Shown: positions 1-10,465 of the stretch, in pieces
Position numbering within the stretch: position 1 is the first letter of the stretch
How the letters are laid out: the number at the start of each line of letters is the position of its first letter
Assembly (NCBI GenBank): GCA_964019135.1
Contig: OZ025265.1
Location: 4,036,318-4,100,317 of the forward strand
Length of the DNA stretch: 64,000 nucleotides
Direction of reading: 5' to 3'
Origin: Arenicola marina
Taxonomy: Eukaryota; Annelida; Polychaeta; Arenicolidae
Position numbers and translations under genes: made by a program
The notes under the pieces: generated by a model
Databases searched by the model: none
What the model saw: only the letters and a program-made list of their open reading frames with translations
Told to the model about the DNA's origin: nothing

Positions 1-2828
1 GAACACGAAAAGTGACGTCACAGTTTATCACCCACAGTCGTTAACCCTGCTATATGTCGACCCCTGGGTATGAAGAAAAAATTCAACGTGTGAATGACGA
101 GGGAAAATTACCTTTTATCCTGGTGTGGTGGCTCATTCAACCATTTCATTGGAGGCTACAAGCCGTGTTAGCTGCTGACGGTGTCAGTCGGGCAACGTGG
201 CAACGGAAATTGGGTGCGTGGAGTTGAGGAACGTTGACGGGTGAGTCATTATAGACGGGCAGATAGTTGGGGTGGTGGTGGAAGGTCAAGATGTAGAAAG
301 GCTGGTCATCAGATCCTGAAGGTGCTGGGTTTGATGTGCGGCCATGCGTTATGTGGAGGGTGCGTGATGTGTGGAGGAAGGGGCCCTGGTGGAGGATGGG
401 GGATGTATGAAGGAAGGGAGCGGGGATGTGATGTGTAGAGGAGGGGGTGATGGCCCAGAGGACTGCCCCACCAATGGTTTCCACTTCCCGAAAGGCTTCT
501 ACAATTGACAATGGTCTAATCAGGACCCGTCGACCTCGACCCTAGCTCTGACACAGGGCCTGCCATATCGTCTTGAGTGTCAACTGGGTCAGCACCTCCT
601 GAGAGGCCCACTGGGTCAAGGACCTTCTGAAAGGGTCTAAATACACGCGCTCCACCATTCGATCGGTGCTATGGTCCGTTCATTCACCTCGCCAAAAGGT
701 GGCGACATGGTTATTATATGCGGGTGACTGACTGCATAATTCCCACATGAACAGAAGGTATAGAGTGTGGCCAGCGCTAATTGTTTATATCAGCCCTTTC
801 ATGAATATACCATGCTCGGCGCTACCGATCTAGTTAGGACTCTATGTTCATATGTCCATGGATAAACCAAAAATGTAAACCATTTTTTTTTTTAAGTTTA
901 TACAAAAATAAAACTTTTTCCGTCCGGGTCAGGGGTCACACAAAGCGCCTTGTGATTCCTTCTTGTGCGACCCGACAATGGCATGGCCGTAGGTTGTTTG
1001 ACATAAAGGCTACTGACTTAATATATCCAAAGATCATTTGTTGTAATTTATGGCGTCAGAGAGCCATATATGGGATGGGAACGTTCGCTTTGCATAAGCA
1101 CACCTGTTTGTCCAGAAGTGTGATTTAAACTAATTGCCCGTGTGTATGCAAGGCAAAGATCCCTTGTCATTCTGCAATTAGTACTTCAGGGATATTGCAT
1201 ATCGGTAACCGAACAGTATCACAAGTATTAAAAGCTCCAAATCAGTCTTCAGTCTATAATTCGATAGTGTCACTACAACACCTTTCCCCCTATATCCACT
1301 CGGGTCTTCACCCACCACGCCGCCACTTCGCTCCCTATCCCTGTCGCCCAGGTGTCATGTGCTCGTCCCGTGGCGATACAAGGCCGGCCTTCACCGTGTC
1401 TGACCCGCATGGGAATGACCGGCCATTGATCACGGGTCCCCTCCCACAAAGGCTGTCGTGTCGCCAGACGGGAACAACTGACGACGGGGCGTGTCCAGGG
1501 TCAGCAAAGGGTGCGTCAAGGACGCCGTCTGGCGGCTTTAGGCAGAGGAATTTATTACTAAGCTCGACATACGACCGATTGTGTGTACATACATTATCGG
1601 GCTTAACGATAACCCGACCTTGGTGTTACGTCTGGGGAAGGTTCAAGGCCGCGTGATGCCTGTCTATACATCATGTCAGCATCAAGGTCGCCTGAACATG
1701 TGTATTTATTACTTTGTATAGTGGAACAGAAATGTGTAGTGTGTGAGCGGTTGCTTTTAAACTTATTGGTTGTGTTCCACTATTTCTTACTGATGTGAAT
1801 AAAAAAAGCTATATATATGCCACCGTAGAGTGGTCAATTTGCCTCTTGGTTATCGAATCCATGATTTCGATGTATATGGTTTCAAGCGACAGACAGCAGT
1901 GGGTCAGCTTCAGAGGGAGGTGGGACACGACAGGCGACACGCACATGGCGGGCGGCCAGTCATCGGAAGTACTTGATCTCACTGAACTAGTCCGGTCCGA
2001 ATGTGTTTGTCTCGAGTCCCAATTAGTTGTCGTGATAGCCGAAGCTATTCCTTGTACGTTAATTGGCCTACGAGATAAAAATGATTGCTTTCAACTTATC
2101 ATGACAATCAGGATGATTACAGCGGCAAGCCAGAGGCTCGCATTGACAGTACTGGAACTGTGTAGTCGTTCTGGTCCGTTGCCCAAATGGACGCCGCGTG
2201 TTAACGCACATACTGTCGTGGATATTATCTGTGCAAATCAATGGAGTACATGGACTTCAGTCTTTATCTCGTGGTGCTTAGAACAATATCACTTCGCATC
2301 CTGTTAGTTCGCGAAAGCGAGCGGACCGCATTGAACAATGAGGTTGGTTCACTGAACAATACAGTCACTTCAAACTCAAGGTCGATTTTCGCCGTAGTTT
2401 ACCAAAGAATAAATATTAAAATATCAATCCCGGATATCAATAAACTTGCATCGTGGTCTTCATAGGACTTCATGACACGTGGAGTTGTCAATGGTACGGA
2501 CCATGACAATGGTCTTCGTCGCGGATTGCCAGCAGGATTGGCGCAAAGTGTGATAGCGACACTTGTCATGTACATATAGACCTGTCCTCATTAGCTCTTC
2601 TTCCTCGAAGCCACACTGCAATGCGCCGTTCTCTACACATGATGGTCTCGGGTCAACTCGATTTGACGGGCTGTGGAAGAATACATGGGACGCGGTTTCG
2701 GTTTCGGGTAGAGTGGGTGGTGATATATAGCGGGGCGGAGACAGCGGGGTGTGAAAGGGGGATTGGGCAGTTATATTACTGGGAATATGGCCACGGAGTA
2801 ACGTCCTTGGCACACACTATGTCCCGCC

Positions 2829-2960
2829 AATTAGGGCGATGGGTATAAATGACATTGGTGAAGAAGGGCATTGCCGCCGCGAAAGGTCTTTCAAGGCCAT
2901 GGAATAAACGTGGCTGCCAATCAGAGGGAGGCTATTGGGTGCATTATTGGACCAATCCCA
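2829..2960 (+). promoter_or_regulatory. TATA box and CCAAT cluster upstream of 27-bp minisatellite, copy A
   Basis: A TATAAA lies at 2844-2849, just after a CCAAT at 2826-2830. Downstream there are four CCAAT elements in both orientations within 40 bases: CCAAT at 2917-2921, ATTGG at 2934-2938, ATTGG at 2946-2950 and CCAAT at 2952-2956. The same arrangement is kept in the duplicate near 31395-31525. A poly-G run and purine-rich sequence follow, then the minisatellite. Promoter activity is inferred from motif clustering only. No downstream coding exon can be seen. Confidence 0.35.
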
Positions 2961-3019
2961 TTACAACGAACGAGGGGCGTGGGGGGGGGGGGAGGGCGGA
3001 GGTGAAGGGGGCTTAATGT

Positions 3020-3320
3020 GATGCATACTCCAAAAAAATGACCAAAAGTTATGAAAATGGCGGAGAAGGAGGGGGAGGGCGAAGTGGGGGGGGGGGGAAG
3101 ATTAATGGCCAGTGCGAGATATAAATTTATATTGTACTTTAGAGCCCTCTCAATTATGAGTGCTTCCCTCTCAACCACGAAATTAATGACAAAAAGTTAT
3201 GAAAATGACGGAGGACGAGGGGGAGGGTGAAGGGGGGGGGTCATTAATGGCCAATGCGAGATATCAATTTACATTGTACTCTATGACTTTAGAACCCTAT
3301 CAACGATGACGTGTTTCGTT
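3020..3320 (+). repeat. Two-unit tandem repeat of about 145 bp next to the minisatellite
   Basis: The stretch holding 'aaaagttatgaaaatg', a poly-G run, 'attaatggcca' and 'tttagagccct' (about 3040-3180) is followed by a diverged second copy (about 3186-3320). The duplicate region in copy B has only one unit before its minisatellite begins. The second unit therefore arose in A or was lost from B. Confidence 0.6.
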
Positions 3321-3342
3321 CTCAACGACACAAGGCAAAGTT

Positions 3343-4990
3343 ATGAGTGACACACGCCATGGCCAGGCTATGAGTGACACACGCCATGGCCATGCCACGA
3401 GTGACACACGCCATGGCCAGGCCATGAGTGACACAAGGCCATGGCCAAGCTATGAGTGACACACGCCATGGCCATGCCACGAGTGACACACGCCATGGCC
3501 AGGCCATGAGTGACACACGCCATGGCCAGGCTATGAGTGACACACGCCATGGCCATGCCACGAGTGACACACGCCATGGCCAGGCCATGAGTGACACACG
3601 CCATGGCCAAGCTATCAGTGACACACGCCATGGCCAGGCCATGAGTGACACACGCCATGGCCATGCCATGAGTGACACACGCCATGGCCAGGCCATGAGT
3701 GACACACGACATGGCCAAGCTATAAGTGACACACGACATGGCCAAGCTTTGGGCGACACGCGCCACAGCCAGGCTAAAGGTGACACCCGCCATGGCCAGG
3801 TTATGGGTGACACACGCCATGGCCAGGCCATGAGTGACACACGCCGCGGCCAGGTTATTGATGACACATGCCATGGCCAGGATATGGGTGACACACACCA
3901 TGGCCATGCTATGGGTGACACATGTCATGACGAGGTTATGAGTGACACACGCCATGGCCTGATTATGAGTGACATACGCCATGGCCAGGTTATGGGGGAC
4001 ACACGCCATGGCCATGTTATTGTGACGCACGCCATGGCCAGGTTATGAGCGACACACGCCATGGCCAAGCTATGAGTGACACACGCCATGGCCAGGTTAT
4101 GAGTGACACATGCCATGGCCAGGTTATGAGTGACACATGCCATGGCCAGGTTATGAGTGACATACGCCATGGCCAGGCTATGGGTGACCCAGGTCATGGC
4201 CAGGTTATGGGTGACACAAGTCATGGCCAGGTTATAAGTGACACATGCCATGGCCAGGTTATGAGTGACACATGCCATGGCCAGGTTATGAGTGACATAC
4301 GCCATGGCCAGGCTATGGGTGACACACGCCATGGCCAGGTTATGGGTGACACAAGCCATGGCCAGGTTATGAGTGACACATGCCATGGCCAGGTTATGAG
4401 TGACATACGCCATGGCCAGGCTATGGGTGACACACGCCATGGCCAGGTTATGGGTGACAAAAGCCATGGCCAGGTTATGAGTGACACATGCCAGGGCCAG
4501 GTTATGAGTGACAGATGCCATGGCCAGGCTATGGGTGACCCAGGTCATGGCCAGGCTATGAGTGACACACGCCATGGCCAAGCTATGAGTGACCCACGCC
4601 ATGGCCAGGTTATGAGTGACATACACCATGGCCAAGCTATGAGTGACACACGCCATCGCCAAGCTATGAGTGACACACGCCATGGCCAGGTTATGAGTGA
4701 AACATGCCATGGCCAGGTTATGAGTGACACATGCCATGGCCAGGTTATAAGTGACACATGCCATGGCCAGGTTATAAGTGACATACGCCATGGCCAGGCT
4801 ATGAGTGACACATGCCATGGCCAGGCTCTGGGCGACATACGCCATGGCCAGGCTACGAATGACGCACGCCATTGCCAGGCTGTGGGTGACAAACGCCACG
4901 ACCAGGTTATGGGTGGCACTCGTCATGGCTTGGCTAAGGCTGACACACGCCATGGCCAGGCTATGGGTGACACACGCTGTGGCCGCCATC
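3343..4990 (+). repeat. 27-bp minisatellite, copy A (about 61 units)
   Basis: Tandem units of 27 bases begin with ATGAGTGACACACG and continue CCATGGCCAGGCT. The most variable positions are near the start (AGTG or GGTG) and the end (GGCT, GGTT or AGCT). Every unit carries the palindrome GCCATGGC. As 27 is a multiple of three, frames on both strands stay open: MSDTRHGQA per unit on plus, and MACVTHSLA or a WPWRVSLIA-type phase on minus. Similar-length open frames on both strands and no conserved start or end argue that these are not real proteins. The array ends at a junction near 4985 that is nearly identical to the one in copy B. Confidence 0.95.
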
Positions 4991-5411
4991 GTTAATCATC
5001 ACCTGTAAACGCATTGCCCTTGCCTGCTCGGGTGACGATGATATTGTGATACTTCTGTGCGGACGGGAGAGGCCGTTAATAGCGTAACAAGGTGGGAATA
5101 CGAGTCTTCGCGGCCCATTACGGTAAGGGTTGGGAGCTAACAGGAGGGACATGCGTGCTGCTTGCGTGTTAGTGTACGTCGGATATGAATCACATCTCAA
5201 CATCTGAGAGCTAGGTAATTTGTCAATCTGACGCTGGAGTCTCAAATTTATCTGGTGTGCCGTTAAAAAATGTAATTGCAAGCTTCAAATCGTGGCTGGT
5301 CGTACAGTCTAGTAACATTGCCATGGTATTTGATATTATGCTGTAGATCGTTTTCTCCACTTGTGTATATGGCCCCGGGGTATAAAACACCAACAAGCCA
5401 GTGTCGCTGCG

Positions 5412-5482
5412 TGCGGGCGGCGGGCGGCGGACGGCGGACGGCGGGCGGCGACTGCTGACGGCGGACGGCGGACGGCAGACTG
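5412..5482 (+). repeat. GC-rich 7-bp microsatellite (GGCGGAC type)
   Basis: About ten imperfect units of GGCGGAC or GGCGGGC. A related but different short GC-rich run occurs in copy B near 34739-34791. The surrounding sequence otherwise differs between the copies here. Confidence 0.8.
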
Positions 5483-6283
5483 CAAACATGCTTGTTAGTG
5501 GTAGATGTAGCAGGCAATAAATACTACAGACAATGATAGACAATCGTATTAAGAAATGACAGACTAATGCACTGGTCGATCCGTCTGTCTGGGGACAAAC
5601 ACGGCTCATATTTATCGGTTGTGTACATGCCTACGATTCATTGTCGATAACCTGCCACTGTCTCAGTCGCTCAACCTCATGTTACGGGGCGATCACGTGA
5701 TGTGGTGGATCGATTTCTGTCCTTATGTTCTGTGGCGAAATGCACGATATCAAACACGATTCCTCAACCTACGAGTTGTGTGATTTCACATATTTAACCT
5801 ATAACGATCTAGATATATTTATCGAATTATACGCTTATGATAATGACAGATTCGTCAACATGGATGACGCCCTCAACCATTGTGAGCCCCGACAACACAT
5901 CCTAGGAAGTGGATGAGGAGCCCAGATTGACGTCCCCTGTTCGCTTGGCGTGTTGCAGCCAGACGCAGAGGGTCTTGGCGACCTGGCTCGGTCACGTACG
6001 CGCTGTCTAAGCTACTTCCATTGCCGCAAGCCTTTTGTACATGGAAATTGGGAGTTCCGGTTGCTTGTCCAGCCCAAAATTCAGATATTTTTTGTTTTTC
6101 TTTCTCGTGACTTCCTAAGGAAATTTGTTACGTCTAGTAACATAATAGATCAATCATCCATATAGTAAAAAATATGCAAATACAGGGTTGTAAATGGTAC
6201 ATAAAATGATATATATACAAGTGTATGGCAATATGACTTACGACTAACCGGCACAACATAACAGGCGTTTCTTAAACGATATA

Positions 6284-6325
6284 TAGTAATCGGACCAGTG
6301 ATTGCGCGGGTACCAGTGATTGCGC
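6284..6325 (+). repeat. Left terminal inverted repeat with doubled 14-mer
   Basis: TA target duplication at 6284-6285, then the element end. The 14-mer ACCAGTGATTGCGC occurs twice, at 6294-6307 and 6312-6325, 18 bases apart. A double site at the end may be a transposase binding array. That role is inferred. Confidence 0.85.
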
Positions 6326-6804
6326 ACTTTATACAAATGAACTCACTTTCGAACGAAATACGACTATAAGCTAAAATAAAAAGTACTCCCAAAGACAGCA
6401 TTCATCAGTGTTTATTCCTCTTGCGAAATCATGTTCCGGGCATGCGCAATTAACACTTCCGGTAATGCAGACGACACAGGTATTCAATTGGGGCGCTACG
6501 ATCGTCTACCCCTCAACACAGGTAAATGTAATAAATACGTCACAAAAAAATAACAAACTGTGGAGAAAAAAAAATTGGGAAAATATATTTTCAGGAAATA
6601 ATTATTTTATTTTTTGGTTATAAGCTTACAAAGGTATTCAATACAAAGTAATCGCTAGAGACGCGCGTATGATCGGAATAAGTGTAGGTCAGACAATCAT
6701 CAGAGTCCATAACAAATAATTATCCGCCTTTAGAAAATTCCGTGGTCAGAAAAATATTTTTTATTACAAACTACAATAGCAACAAAACATTACATTTAAA
6801 GTGA

Positions 6805-8639
6805 TTTTCATACGTTTTCAAAAGGAAGATACCAAAACAACGGCAGCAGGGGTACGCTCCCTTTAACCAAGATGTTTTATTCGCCGCCGTAGTACGTAAT
6901 TTTGAGGAGGGCGGCGTGTCGCGGAGGACGGTATCTCGCATGTATGGCTTACCGGAGTCAACGCTGAGATCGCACACTGTGGACGGACAGTACGCAGGCT
7001 ACGACACGTGCTTCGGGCCGGACAGGTGTCTCACGGATGACCAAGAGGAGACCCTCGTTAACTACTTACCGTGGCTTTCCCCTGACACGTTCTATGCTTA
7101 AAATCTTGGCCACGCAAATCATCAGGCGGTCAGCGCGGGAGACCCTTGTCAACCTGCTGAAAGGGCCCTCAGACAAGTGGGCTAGACGGTTTCTCAAGCG
7201 ACACAGAGAATTAGTGCAGAGGCGCCCTAATCAACTGGAAGCAGCCGGGGCTGACATCCCGTACTCCGCGATAGTTGATTTCTTTCTTCTGTTGGACCGC
7301 ATCCTTACTCAACTGGAAATTAAAGACCTACCAGAAAGAATATTTAACGCGGACGAGACTGGATTCTCCGGAAGACCGGGGGCTCGTGGGAAAGTGGTGG
7401 TGAGAAGGGGCACCAAGCACCCCTACCAACGATCGGTGACATTCAGCGGTCATACGACTGTTCACCTGGCAGCAGCAGCTTCTGGGCGGGTCTTTCCGCC
7501 CCTCATTATCTTTGACAAATCGTTGCCGCACGTTGATTTTCAGGTCCCAGATAATTGGTTGTTTACGTCTTCGGAATCCGGCTACATAAAAACTGACTTC
7601 TTCGAACTTTGGTTTCAGAAATTCTTTTTGCCAAATTGCGGAAGAAACAGACCTGTTCTTTTAGTTGTGGATAACCATGTCAGCCACTTGTCCAATGTTG
7701 TCATCCAAATGACCCGGGAAAATGATGTAGAATTATTGTGTTTGCCACCCCATTCCACCCATCTCATCCAGCCACTCGACTGCGTTTGCTTTGCTCAATG
7801 AAAAGCCCAAGTTGCGCGTATCAGTGTCTCCCTCGGGTATGCTGGGATGAAAACTCTCCCCAAAACGAAATTCTCCAAAGTACTACATCAAGCCATGCTA
7901 CAAATAAGACCCAGTGTTGTCCAATCCTCCTTCAGGTCAACAGGTATTTGCCCCTTTAACAAAAACATAATCCCCGGGACAAGATGCTCCACTGCACCCG
8001 CACCAGAGCCACATGTAGAAGACGATCAATCGTGTGACCAGTGCGGCCAGCAGCTAATCAACCTGCTTGTTAGAATGGGTCTTGTGCCGCCCTCCTTATC
8101 CGATATCTTTCTGCCCCCTCCAGTTCCACAGAAAAGGCGCACGTGAAAGGACAAGTTCAATGGTGCGAGGCTCATAACGACAAAAGAGTTGGCATCTTCT
8201 CCAACAATAGATCCAAAGACACAAACAAACCCAAAACTCAAAAAGACACAAACAACCCCAAAATCCAAAAATCGCAAAAGGCCCCAAGTATTACCCCGCA
8301 AGTCCCAGAGAGTGCAGCTGCACTGATGACTTTGTCCCACTCCCCTCAACCTGGACCTTCAAAGCAGATGTCTGTCAGAAGTAACTGCACAGATACACCA
8401 CAGGTGCACTTGTTGCCGCCTCCCTCCTCACTACAAGGAGCAGAGCAGGATGATGAAACAGTTGTCTGTCTAGTAGTTGTTTCACCAACACTAGTGGGTC
8501 CTGGGTAGGCTGCGACAGCTGTCCTGCCTGGTTTCACGAGGACTGTCTCCCTCGAGGGCAGCGAAAGCCTGCTCAAGTCAGTGTGGCCCATGATGTACCT
8601 TGGCATTGCAATACAATGAGGTGTGGGGATGAAGAGTAA
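6805..8639 (+). pseudogene. Broken pogo/Tigger-like transposase (HTH_psq - DDE_1 - PHD finger)
   Basis: This encoded the transposase that would cut and move the element. The N-terminal part (about 6850-6975) reads as a psq/CENP-B-like helix-turn-helix, with VSRRTVSRMYGLPESTLRSH. The DDE core has its first aspartate in NADETG (codon at 7352), its second in VVDNHVSH (7670) and its third in QPLD (7778). This leaves 35 residues between the second and third, a normal spacing for pogo relatives. After a low-complexity K/P/Q-rich linker (8150-8300) the C-terminus is a PHD finger: CLVC, then GCDSCPAWFHEDC (8508-8546) and WHC (8601-8609), ending at TAA 8637. Breaks visible: no ATG before the first domain (in-frame stop at 6802), a frame change or small deletion near 7060-7075, in-frame TGA at 7799 and 8144, a frame change near 8290-8325 and another near 8476 that splits the first PHD cysteine pair. 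An intron near the start is possible but unproven. Confidence 0.85.
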
Positions 8640-8852
8640 TTGCTATGCTATGCTATGCGTTTTTTTGGGTGATGTCAATTAGTGAGGTATTTTGAGGGTT
8701 TTTTTGGGGTGGGGGCGGGAGGCCATGTCACATAGTGTCTGCCTGCGGACTGCGGCCTGCAATGCACCTGGTAAATTTTCTGGTCTTATCAAGTGTGTTA
8801 TTTATTGGTTTATTCTAAGATCGGATATAGTATGTTGTGGATAACGTGCTGT

Positions 8853-8866
8853 GCGCAATCACTGGT
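8853..8866 (-). repeat. Inner inverted copy of the transposon end 14-mer
   Basis: GCGCAATCACTGGT is the reverse complement of the left-end 14-mer. With its two flanking bases it matches 6292-6307 over 16 bases. It lies about 190 bases inside the right end, so both ends of the element carry two copies but with very different spacing. Confidence 0.8.
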
Positions 8867-9045
8867 CCTGGCGTCTGCCAGCACGGCTCTGGCGTTCTGA
8901 GGTCTGTTTTGCTACTTTAAGTACGCTAATTCGATGCTATTCTAATAAATATTGATAGTAGATGAACGGATTTTTGTCATTATGTGCATTACAGGTATGC
9001 AGTGAATCGCGTTTGTCGAAACTGCTAAGAAACGTGCAATTGCCT

Positions 9046-9069
9046 GCGCAATCACTGGTACAGTGACTA
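9046..9069 (-). repeat. Right terminal inverted repeat and TA duplication
   Basis: The 14-mer GCGCAATCACTGGT at 9046-9059 continues to the outer end GAC at 9065-9067, then TA at 9068-9069. Read inward it matches the left end at about 22 of 27 positions. Confidence 0.85.
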
Positions 9070-9169
9070 TCCATGTACCAATGAGGTTAACTAAATCTCA
9101 ATTATCTTTTTCATTGTGGGGACTTTCCGTTCCAAAATTGCATGTTACTGATTATGTTAATTACCAGTA

Positions 9170-9242
9170 TCAGCTCTAGCTCAGCTGGTAGCACACTGTG
9201 TTTCGGATCAACCGACACCGGTTCAATTCGCAAGCATACTCG
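9170..9242 (+). mobile_element. tRNA-derived SINE head, copy A
   Basis: A box TAGCTCAGCTGG at 9177-9188 and B box GGTTCAATTCG at 9220-9230 have the order and spacing of an internal RNA polymerase III promoter. The rest does not fold as a good tRNA cloverleaf: the anticodon arm is poor and no matching acceptor stem is seen. It therefore fits a tRNA-derived SINE head rather than a functional tRNA. The SINE body probably continues toward 9385, where a deletion boundary is seen in copy B. Confidence 0.6.
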
Positions 9243-9461
9243 ACATTTGAACCTCAACAACCTTGACATTTCTGCAGTCGGTGGCCCGAAGTAGTTGATG
9301 CCACGTGCATATTTGTAACGGACAAACTCTGGCTCTCTTATGGTCAGGATGGGTTTTTTGTCCTTGTATAATGACAATTCATTGGCATGAAAGAATCCAA
9401 GTAAATATATGCGACACTGGTTAATGGCCTTTCGTCCCTTCAATATCAGACCATTGACATT

Positions 9462-9612
9462 ATTATATTTATATATCAATATATATATAATGATTTTCAT
9501 ATATATATATATACAGGGATAGAGGGGGAGTGGATGGAGGGAGAGAGACAGAGAGAGAGGGAGAGAAAGAGGGACGGGAAGAGAGAGATGGAGCGAGGGG
9601 AGAGAGAGATGG
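9462..9612 (+). repeat. AT microsatellite followed by GA-rich microsatellite, copy A
   Basis: An (AT)n tract at 9462-9516 is followed by purine-rich GAGAGA repeats at about 9520-9612. The same pair, with different lengths, is at 36944-37090 in copy B. Confidence 0.85.
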
Positions 9613-10465
9613 CGGGTAGAAGATAGACGGGATGTATATATTAAATCCCAGACGGACAATAAACCGTTATTCATGTTGGCCGCAGTCCCTGCGTGTTGTC
9701 TGCCCAACCCACTCGTGTTTGAAGAGAGGTCGCAGGCTGTAGGGCCATTTCACGAAGTGGGTCAATGGCGACAAGTAATAGCGCCAGTCAAGACGACCAA
9801 CAAGGTTAGATGATGGCCTCTCCCATGGTCCCGTCTCTTTAATGATTCATGGGGACCGATACTAACTTCAAACTTTGGCGTCCTCTCTGTGTCGGGGCTG
9901 AAAGGTCAAACGACACCGTGCAAGAATTACACTAGAATAATGTTAATAAATAAATAATGCCTGCCGGGGACCCGACGTCTGGGTGGCACTGCCGGCCACC
10001 AACACTATGAATATGTGACGGTTGGTGATCTCCCACCTGTTGGACGTTCACCATGTTGATGGGCATGCAGACCGCGTCACTCACACCGCCTTCCGCGCCT
10101 CTGTGACGGGACGGAGTGGGATGTATACGGTTATAATGGTGACAGGGCCGCGGATGGTGGGTCACTGACCGATACAGGATATCAAAGTGTCGGACTCGAA
10201 GACTAATTGCAGTATCTAAGGTCTTGTCTATGCATGGAATCAGCGCCCTACTGCGGGGAAATGTCGAACTAAAGTATGGCTTCGCGGGGCCACGTGTTTG
10301 GCGAATGTCATGTCACTCTGCGGCGTGGGTAGATGGGATAAAGGTGGCTAGGTTAAGATGGGACAACTCTTTGTGATGAGAACTGGGCCACAGGGCTTAG
10401 GGTCTCGCGCCAATGTTTGTTGTATATTGGCCTGTTACGTCTCGGCGCAACCGTGATTTTGGGAA

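Larger units (their letters stand above)
6286..9067 (+). mobile_element. Pogo/Tigger-like (Tc1/mariner superfamily) DNA transposon with PHD-finger transposase
   Basis: The element is about 2.78 kb. Its ends are terminal inverted repeats that start GTAATCGG on the left and GTCACTGT when the right end is read inward. Both then run into the shared core ACCAGTGATTGCGC. A TA dinucleotide flanks each side (6284-6285 and 9068-9069), the usual target duplication of this superfamily. Comparison with copy B confirms the insertion: near 36750 the two flanks sit directly next to each other with nothing between them. Inside is a transposase reading frame with an N-terminal helix-turn-helix, a DDE_1-type catalytic core and a C-terminal PHD finger. 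The frame has several breaks, so this copy looks dead. Family assignment rests on the catalytic motifs, the TA duplication and the terminal repeats. Confidence 0.9.
1..10465 (+). repeat. Segmental duplication, copy A
   Basis: This segment matches 23884-38605 in the same orientation over most of its length. Shared landmarks in order are: the start (1-37 against 23884-23921), the block at 40-300 (against 24588-24850), 480-1760 (against 25260-27000), 1930-2680 (against 30010-30800), 2750-3180 (against 31310-31740), the 27-bp minisatellite, 4996-5240 (against 34255-34490), 5490-6280 (against 35915-36745), 9070-10300 (against 36755-37790) and 10310-10460 (against 38435-38600). The copies differ by many substitutions and several large gaps, so the duplication is not recent. 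Copy A is shorter because it lacks several blocks present in B, although it has its own pogo-like insertion. The left end lies at or beyond the window edge. No host gene is recognisable outside the transposon. Confidence 0.9.

Noticed and set aside
3322-5008. Repeat proteins MSDTRHGQA (plus) and MACVTHSLA (minus)
   Set aside because: A 27-bp unit leaves frames open on both strands. The same applies at 31590-34254. There are no conserved ends or flanking exons.
5725-5916. 63-codon acidic frame as a small gene
   Set aside because: It has no recognisable domain, the counterpart in copy B (about 36110-36350) does not keep the frame, and no splice or promoter context supports it.
9170-9242. Functional tRNA gene
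   Set aside because: A and B boxes are present, but no convincing acceptor stem or anticodon arm can be paired. The copy-B version is truncated.
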